Part shown: positions 59,527 through 64,000 of the stretch, in pieces
How positions within the stretch are numbered: position 1 is the first letter of the stretch
How the letters are laid out: every line of letters begins with the position of its first letter
Assembly (NCBI GenBank): GCA_020636045.1
Contig: JACJYP010000012.1
Span: 62,001 to 126,000 of the forward strand
Direction: 5' to 3'
Source: Lewinellaceae bacterium
GTDB taxonomy: Bacteria > Bacteroidota > Bacteroidia > Chitinophagales > Saprospiraceae
DNA length: 64,000 bases
Made by a program: the position numbers and the translations under genes
Notes under the pieces: generated by a model
What the model saw: only the letters and a program-made list of their open reading frames with translations
Database searches by the model: none
What the model was told of the DNA's origin: nothing

Positions 59527-59896
59527 ATGTATGCCCATTGTGTTTGGGCGGTGAAACGCCGGGAGCCCCTCATTCCAGCCGGGCACCGGGAAGAAATCCA
59601 TCGGTATATTACGGAGGTCGTCAAACGCCGCGGTCAAAAATTGATCGCAATATACTGGCGATCATGTGCACATGCTTCGGCTTTCGCCCGAATATAGCTC
59701 AGATGTAGTACGAGACGTAAAACGCGAAACCACATTTCCGGAAAAAATGGCAGGAGGGATTCGGCTGCTTGTTCGCATGCCGATTTGGATAATATGCGGA
59801 TACATTTTCAATCAGGATCATAGCAACCGCACTTTTGAAGAAGAATACCGGTTGTTTATGAAAAAATACGGGGTTGATTTTGAAGAAAATATTTAG
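59527..59896 (+). pseudogene. Dead IS200/Y1 (REP-associated type) transposase
   Basis: Frame 1 gives YAHCVWAVKRREPLIPAGHREEIHRYITEVVKRRGQKLIAI; after a frameshift near 59650-59665 the HUH motif continues as GDHVHMLRLSPEYSSDVVRDVKRET. A third frame supplies KWQEGFGC near 59747, and the tail is FNQDHSNRTFEEEYRLFMKKYGVDFEENI. At least three frameshifts or deletions separate these pieces, and the catalytic-Tyr region is lost, so it is inactive. Homology to IS200-like 'RRGQKLIA-DHVHM-WQEGFG' transposases is clear. Confidence 0.85.
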
Positions 59897-59943
59897 TTCT
59901 TACTACAAATTGAAAATATCTTAACATGACTTCAATCCCAGCC

Positions 59944-60501
59944 ATGAGAAAAGGCAAAATCCCGGGGCTACTCCTGCTGCTGGCAGCCATTTTTCTTACC
60001 TGTGGAAAGCCAAAGGAAGAACCAGTCGAATCGGGGATTGTCCAGATCAGGGGGAAAGCAGATTGGACAGAGAACGGCGAGGATTTACCTTTTCAGGCGC
60101 ATTCGTTTGCATTGCGAGTGGATAAAAATGTGGATGAGGGTTCTTTTTCGCTTACGCTCACTGTTCGTAATCAATATGGTATTCTGCTTCAAAGTTTGAA
60201 TTTTGCAGATATTCCCTTTAATAAAGGCAGCTATGTTTTGGTAAAGGATATTATAACCTTTGATGGCCTTAGCAATGCCTTTTTTGGATACCGGGAAGCC
60301 GATCTGATCCTCAAGGCATATTACGTCGTTGAACAAGATAGTACGAATTTTTTCAGTGTCGATTCGCTTGATGCCGAGACCGGCAAGGTCAGCGGCAGGT
60401 TTTCTGTAACGATGTCGCATTTCCAGGCGCCCACGCCTGCATATCCGGATACGTTGTATATCCGCGACGGGTGGTATGAAGCCACGGTGAATTACCGGTA
60501 A
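59944..60501 (+). CDS. Hypothetical lipoprotein, paralogue of the one at 53434
   Basis: 185 residues: MRKGKIPGLLLLLAAIFLTCGKPKEE (lipobox LTC), then a beta-rich domain homologous to the 53434 lipoprotein (DIPFNKGSYVL, FSVDSLDAETGKVSGRFSVTM, YPDTLYIRDGWYEATVNYR). Third positions are more A/T-rich than in neighbouring genes. An alternative start lies six codons upstream at 59926. Function unknown. Confidence 0.72.
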   Translation: MRKGKIPGLLLLLAAIFLTCGKPKEEPVESGIVQIRGKADWTENGEDLPFQAHSFALRVDKNVDEGSFSLTLTVRNQYGILLQSLNFADIPFNKGSYVLVKDIITFDGLSNAFFGYREADLILKAYYVVEQDSTNFFSVDSLDAETGKVSGRFSVTMSHFQAPTPAYPDTLYIRDGWYEATVNYR

Positions 60502-60565
60502 CACATGGCATCTGCCGATCGCGTATTCTTCGGGCCGGTTCCAAAATGTTCTGTAAGAATGCCGG

Positions 60566-61396
60566 TTACTTTCCCAATTTCCCCCGCCATTCCTGAATAG
60601 CGGCGCGGATCGCCTCCTGCCTGTTTTCGGGGTCCGGGTGCGTGCTCTGGAATTCCGGCGTGCGGTTTGGGCCGGCGGCCTGTTTCAGCACTTCCATGAC
60701 CTGAATGAGGGATTCGGGTTCGAAGCCGGCTTCCAGCATAAAGCGGACGCCCAGGTAATCGCTCTGCAACTCCTGTTCGCGGCCGTATTTGAGTTGCAGC
60801 ATATTGGCCACCATTTGCGCCATATACCCCGAATTGGGGTTGGAAGGATCGTAGGTGGCCATGGTTACGGCGCCGGTGATGCCCTGCGCCAGTTCCATTT
60901 GCGCCAGTTTTTCAGCGCTGTGCCTCGCTACGACGTGGCCCACTTCGTGCCCAAGCACCCCCGCCAGCATATCCTTGCTGAGGGTCTGCCCGTCGGTACT
61001 AAGGCGGTAAAGCAATGCTTCGGTGATGAATACCTGTCCGCCCGGCAGGGCAAATGCGTTGATCGTCTGCCGGTCGGCGAGCAGGTGAAAGTCGTACTGA
61101 TAGGGCGTTTTGGCGGCAGCCGAATTTTGTACGATGCGCTGGCCGATCTGCTTCACGATGGCCGAAGCATCGCGGTCGCTGCTCAGGCCGCCGAACTCCT
61201 GCGCCATCTGGGGCGCGCTTTGCAGGCCCATGGCGATCTCCTGCTGGGGCGATATGGAAATGTGCTGCGTTTCTCCGGTGATCTCGTTGTGCGAACTGCT
61301 GCCGTAGTATTTGCACAGCGCAAAGCCCGCCATGACCACTGCGATGAGAAAGGTGGGAGGAATGCGGAACCCGCCGCCTTGACGTTGACCGTACAT
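60566..61396 (-). CDS. M48 family metalloprotease (HtpX/BepA-like)
   Basis: 276 residues: an N-terminal membrane anchor (FLIAVVMAGFALCKYYG) then the Ste24-type peptidase domain with VLGHEVGHVVARHSAEKLAQ (HExxH as HEVGH), IVQNSAAAKTPYQYDFHLLADRQTINAFALPGGQVFITEALLYRL, and EQELQSDYLGVRFMLEAGF (third zinc ligand Glu/Asp region). Likely periplasmic quality-control protease like BepA/YfgC. Start at 61396 preferred because the upstream extension runs into family I copy D. Confidence 0.92.
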   Translation of the reverse strand: MYGQRQGGGFRIPPTFLIAVVMAGFALCKYYGSSSHNEITGETQHISISPQQEIAMGLQSAPQMAQEFGGLSSDRDASAIVKQIGQRIVQNSAAAKTPYQYDFHLLADRQTINAFALPGGQVFITEALLYRLSTDGQTLSKDMLAGVLGHEVGHVVARHSAEKLAQMELAQGITGAVTMATYDPSNPNSGYMAQMVANMLQLKYGREQELQSDYLGVRFMLEAGFEPESLIQVMEVLKQAAGPNRTPEFQSTHPDPENRQEAIRAAIQEWRGKLGK

Positions 61397-61442
61397 AGGT
61401 TTTCTTGTTTTGTGATGATCGGAAAACGGGCACGATCCGCTT

Positions 61443-61606
61443 AGAAATCGTCTGAGAACTCCTTGCGGATGTAAAGACGCATCATTTAGCGGCATACGAC
61501 GTTTATTTTTTCGTCAATAGGTCAGGGCTATTCCCTCAAAAATAAACTTTGTCTGCCACCAAAGCATATGCCTTTCCATCTCGCAATAGGTTCTCAGACG
61601 ATTTCT
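61443..61606. repeat. Family I nested-palindrome element, copy D
   Basis: 164 bp, about 88% identical to copy C. Outer arms 61443-61460 with 61588-61606; the C-G and A-T pairs that differ from copy C change on both arms together. Core AATAG-loop-CTATT near 61517-61533, then CCTCAAAAA and CTTTGTC. Confidence 0.85.
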
Positions 61607-61689
61607 TGCGCGGGAAATCGCAGCGGCCCGGCTAATTCGTCAGAGTTAGCGGCGCTAAAATAAACGTTTTGGGTAAAAAACGGATGGGT

Positions 61690-63180
61690 TCAATTGAACA
61701 GGTCGCGCATATCCTCGTCGTCCTCGTCTTTCAGGTTGCCCGTGATAAAATCCCTGAACACCCAGCGGGTCTGCACCAGGTCCTTGTTGAGCACTTCGAG
61801 TTCGGCGAGCCCGTTCAACACCAGTTCCATGTAGGCGTACATTTCCGCCTTGTCGCCGCCGGCGCTTTCGGCTACTTTGCCGAGGCCGGCCACCTGGTCG
61901 AGGGCCTTGTAGAATTCCTTGTCGGACAAGTCGGTGAGCAGGTCGACGGTATTGCCCGCCGCAAACCATGCCCTGACAACGCCGTAGGGGTCGCGCTCCT
62001 GCCCGCGTTTCAGTTTGGCCGGGTTGGGATAATGCTCGAGGAACACCTTTTTTACCGCTTCGCCGATGATGTGCAGCGCCACCGCGTAGGGGCCTTCCTG
62101 CTCTCCTTCGTACACCATTTCCACCTTTCCCGTCAGTGCCGGGATGATGCCCCAGAAGTCGGTGAGGCGGGCCGTGGTTTTTTTCTCGCCGTTGCGCAGC
62201 ATGCGGCGCTCGGCGGTGGAGTACAGGTTTTCGTATGCAGAGATGGTCAGGCGGGCGCTGACGCCGCTTTTTTTGTCCACGTATTCGCTTTCGCGTGCCG
62301 AAAAAGCGATCTCTTCGATCAGGTTTTTCAGCAGTTCGGGAATGCGGATGCGCTCGCGCTGCTCGTCGGTGATGCGCGATTCCTGCTCGGTAATGCGCCG
62401 TCCGATGTCGATGGTAGTGGGGTAGTGGGTGGTAATCTGGCTTTCGATGCGGTCTTTCAGCGGGGTGATGATGCTGCCGCGGTTGGTGTAGTCTTCCGGG
62501 TTGGCGGTGAACACGAATTCCACGTCGAGCGGGAGGCGGAGTTTGAAGCCCCTGATCTGCATGTCGCCTTCCTGCAGCACGTTGAACAGCGATACCTGTA
62601 TGCGCGCCTGGAGGTCGGGCAGTTCGTTGATCACGAACAGGCAGCGGTGCGAGCGGGGGATCAGTCCGAAGTGGATGACGCGCTCATCGGAATAAGGCAG
62701 GCGCAGGTTGGCAGCCTTGATGGGATCCACGTCGCCCACGAGGTCGGCGATGCTCACGTCGGGCGTGGCGAGTTTCTCCACGTAGCGCTCGTCGCGGTGC
62801 ATCCAGGCCACAGGCGTGTCGTCGCCTTTTTCAGCGATCAGGTCTTTGGCGAAGCGGCTGATCGGCGCCAGGGGGTCGTCGTTGAGTTCGCTGCCCGCCA
62901 CTACGGGTACGTATTCGTCGAGCAGGTTGATGAGCATGCGGGCGATCCGCGTTTTGGCCTGGCCGCGCAGACCGAGCAGCAGGATGTTGTGGCGGCTCAG
63001 CACGGCGCGCTCCACGTCGGGCAGTACCGTGTCGTCGAAGCCGAAAATGCCGGGGAAAATGGTGTCCTTGCTGCGGATCTTTTCGATCAGGTTTGCGCGG
63101 AGTTCTTCTTTGACGCTGCGCGGCTGATAGCCGCTTTTCTTCAATTCACCGAGGCTGCGGATCTGCTGGATGTTTTTCAT
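61690..63180 (-). CDS. AAA+ ATPase, magnesium-chelatase ChlI/MoxR-like
   Basis: 496 residues. LLLGLRGQAKTRIARML (Walker A as GLRGQAKT), HRCLFVINELPDLQARIQVSLFNVLQEGDMQIRGFKLRLPLDVEFVFTANPEDYTNRGSIITPLKDRIESQI (Walker B/sensor 1 with the NPED asparagine; arginine finger region LKDRIESQ). The C-terminus is an alpha-helical extension ending in an acidic tail. This subgroup is widespread in Bacteroidota, usually next to a VWA protein; none is visible within the window, where a BrkB-family gene lies upstream. Role probably complex remodelling rather than chlorophyll synthesis. Confidence 0.88.
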   Translation of the reverse strand: MKNIQQIRSLGELKKSGYQPRSVKEELRANLIEKIRSKDTIFPGIFGFDDTVLPDVERAVLSRHNILLLGLRGQAKTRIARMLINLLDEYVPVVAGSELNDDPLAPISRFAKDLIAEKGDDTPVAWMHRDERYVEKLATPDVSIADLVGDVDPIKAANLRLPYSDERVIHFGLIPRSHRCLFVINELPDLQARIQVSLFNVLQEGDMQIRGFKLRLPLDVEFVFTANPEDYTNRGSIITPLKDRIESQITTHYPTTIDIGRRITEQESRITDEQRERIRIPELLKNLIEEIAFSARESEYVDKKSGVSARLTISAYENLYSTAERRMLRNGEKKTTARLTDFWGIIPALTGKVEMVYEGEQEGPYAVALHIIGEAVKKVFLEHYPNPAKLKRGQERDPYGVVRAWFAAGNTVDLLTDLSDKEFYKALDQVAGLGKVAESAGGDKAEMYAYMELVLNGLAELEVLNKDLVQTRWVFRDFITGNLKDEDDEDMRDLFN

Positions 63181-63222
63181 GGGGGCAAAACGTTGCGGGG
63201 GCTTTTTTGTTTGCGGCAGGCC

Positions 63223-63999
63223 TCAACTTTCGGTATTTGCCTTTGCCTGCTTTTCCAGCCGCTCGTCGCGCAGCACGGCGATACCCGCGTTCAGTTCGAA
63301 GCCGATGAGCAGGATCATACAGTTGAGTTGCATCCACACCATTAGCACGATGAGGGTGCCGATAGAGCCGTAGAGTTTGTTGTAATTGCCAAAATTGTCG
63401 ACGTAGAATGAAAAGCCCCAGGAGGTCAGCACGGAGAGTGCGGTAGCGAGCAGGGCGCCGGGGTTGAAGAAGGGGATCGGCCGGCGGGTGGAGGAGCCGA
63501 AGCGGTAGATGGTGGAAAAAGATGCGTAGAACAGCAACAGCACGACCACCCAACGGAAAGCGAACACGGCGAATTTTGTGAAGATATCCACTTTGATATA
63601 CTGAAATACAAAACTCAGGATGGTGTTGCCGAGGATGACGAGGATAACGGAAGCCACCAGCACGAAACTCACCAGAAACGTCAACTGGATGGCGATCAGG
63701 CGTTTCTGGAATGCCGTGCGTTTCTTGAAAGTCGTTTTGTAGTTTTTTTCCAGTCCGCGCATCATGGACAGCATGCCGTTGGAGGCGAACCAGATCGAGA
63801 GGATAAAACCGAAGGAGAGCAGGCCGCTGCGCGGCTTGGTGGCAATGTCCTCGATGGTCCTGAACAACATATTGCCCGCGTTGCCCGGCATGATCTCCTG
63901 AATGCTGTTGCGCAGCACGTCGTCGAAGTTGTCGTAGAGAGGCGTGTAGGCGAGCAGGGTGAAGAGGACGATGATGGCCGGGAAGATCGCCATGAAAAA
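63223..63999 (-). CDS. YihY/BrkB family membrane protein (5' end beyond window)
   Basis: At least 258 residues visible. Motifs: FFMAIFPAIIVLFTLLAY, LLSFGFILSIWFASNGMLSMMRGLEKNYKT, the long membrane core, STIYRFGSSTRRPIPFFNPGALLATALSVLTSWGFSFYVDNFGNYNKLYGSIGTLIVLMVWMQLNCMILLIGFELNA, matching YihY/BrkB. The frame stays open through the window edge, so the N-terminus is missing. Despite older annotation as RNase BN it is an integral membrane protein of unknown transport role. Upstream of and co-directional with the AAA+ gene (42-bp gap). Confidence 0.9.
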   Translation of the reverse strand, partial: FFMAIFPAIIVLFTLLAYTPLYDNFDDVLRNSIQEIMPGNAGNMLFRTIEDIATKPRSGLLSFGFILSIWFASNGMLSMMRGLEKNYKTTFKKRTAFQKRLIAIQLTFLVSFVLVASVILVILGNTILSFVFQYIKVDIFTKFAVFAFRWVVVLLLFYASFSTIYRFGSSTRRPIPFFNPGALLATALSVLTSWGFSFYVDNFGNYNKLYGSIGTLIVLMVWMQLNCMILLIGFELNAGIAVLRDERLEKQAKANTES

Positions 64000-64000
64000 A

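Noticed and set aside
59666..59896. Intact small gene (76 codons) after the IS200 left end
   Set aside because: It is the frame-shifted second part of the transposase, with the HUH motif but without the N-terminal and catalytic-Tyr regions in frame.

Overview
The window is 64 kb of a GC-rich chromosome from a member of the Bacteroidota, most likely a Saprospiraceae-like (Lewinella/Haliscomenobacter type) gliding marine or sludge bacterium. The lineage call rests on type IX secretion (T9SS) sorting domains, the gliding lipoprotein GldD, a GWxTD-domain protein, many lipoproteins with short signal peptides, promoters of the TTG-N19-TAnnTTTG type, an almost complete lack of Shine-Dalgarno sequences, and an effector-associated (EAD) domain protein. 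The species call is inference.

Layout. 0-8 kb: an M20 amidohydrolase with a broken 5' end, a membrane EAD/FGE-like fusion protein, a laminin-B-like T9SS cargo protein, an M23 peptidase and a DUF4382 lipoprotein. 8-12.8 kb: DsbD-like thiol-disulfide transporter, rpmH, rnpA, rhomboid protease, YceI. 12.8-15.7 kb: gene-poor, AT-rich stretch with two decayed regulator remnants, a probable small RNA with near-perfect promoter and terminator, one AT-rich orphan gene, a 21-bp tandem array and a tRNA-CAU followed by a duplicated tRNA half. 15.7-25 kb: endonuclease, gldD, a flavin monooxygenase/ferredoxin-reductase pair, yidD, a lone OmpR-type regulator, carboxynorspermidine dehydrogenase, an arginyl-transferase-like protein, threonine aldolase. 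25-29 kb: a three-gene signalling operon (PAS kinase, receiver, membrane protein). 29-41 kb: yidC, DUF3293, nspC, a porin-imelysin-dihaem oxidoreductase run that looks like metal (iron) handling, a small membrane protein, a peptide transporter and a GWxTD protein. 41.5-48 kb: a periplasmic-binding-protein/pentameric ligand-gated channel fusion, CocE-type hydrolase, MscS channel, lone DNA methyltransferase. 48-54.8 kb: repeat-rich flanks around a xylose operon (amidohydrolase-xylB-xylA). 54.8-64 kb: T9SS subtilase, rpiB, M28 peptidase, a dead IS200-like transposase, M48 peptidase, a ChlI/MoxR-type AAA+ ATPase and a BrkB-family protein cut by the window end.

How genes connect. xylA, xylB and rpiB supply pentose entry into the pentose-phosphate pathway. 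Carboxynorspermidine dehydrogenase (20.8 kb) and decarboxylase NspC (31.8 kb) together form the alternative spermidine route. rpmH, rnpA, yidD and yidC, normally one cluster, are all here but spread over 20 kb.

The most striking non-coding content is several families of intergenic nested palindromes. One family of about 160 bp occurs five times (5.4, 29.1, 41.2, 57.3, 61.4 kb) in the same orientation. Its members share a core hairpin and show compensatory changes in the stems. A second family carries the same ends as the dead IS200-like element, so it looks like a non-autonomous derivative. All functional statements rest on reading motifs by eye; no database search was possible.
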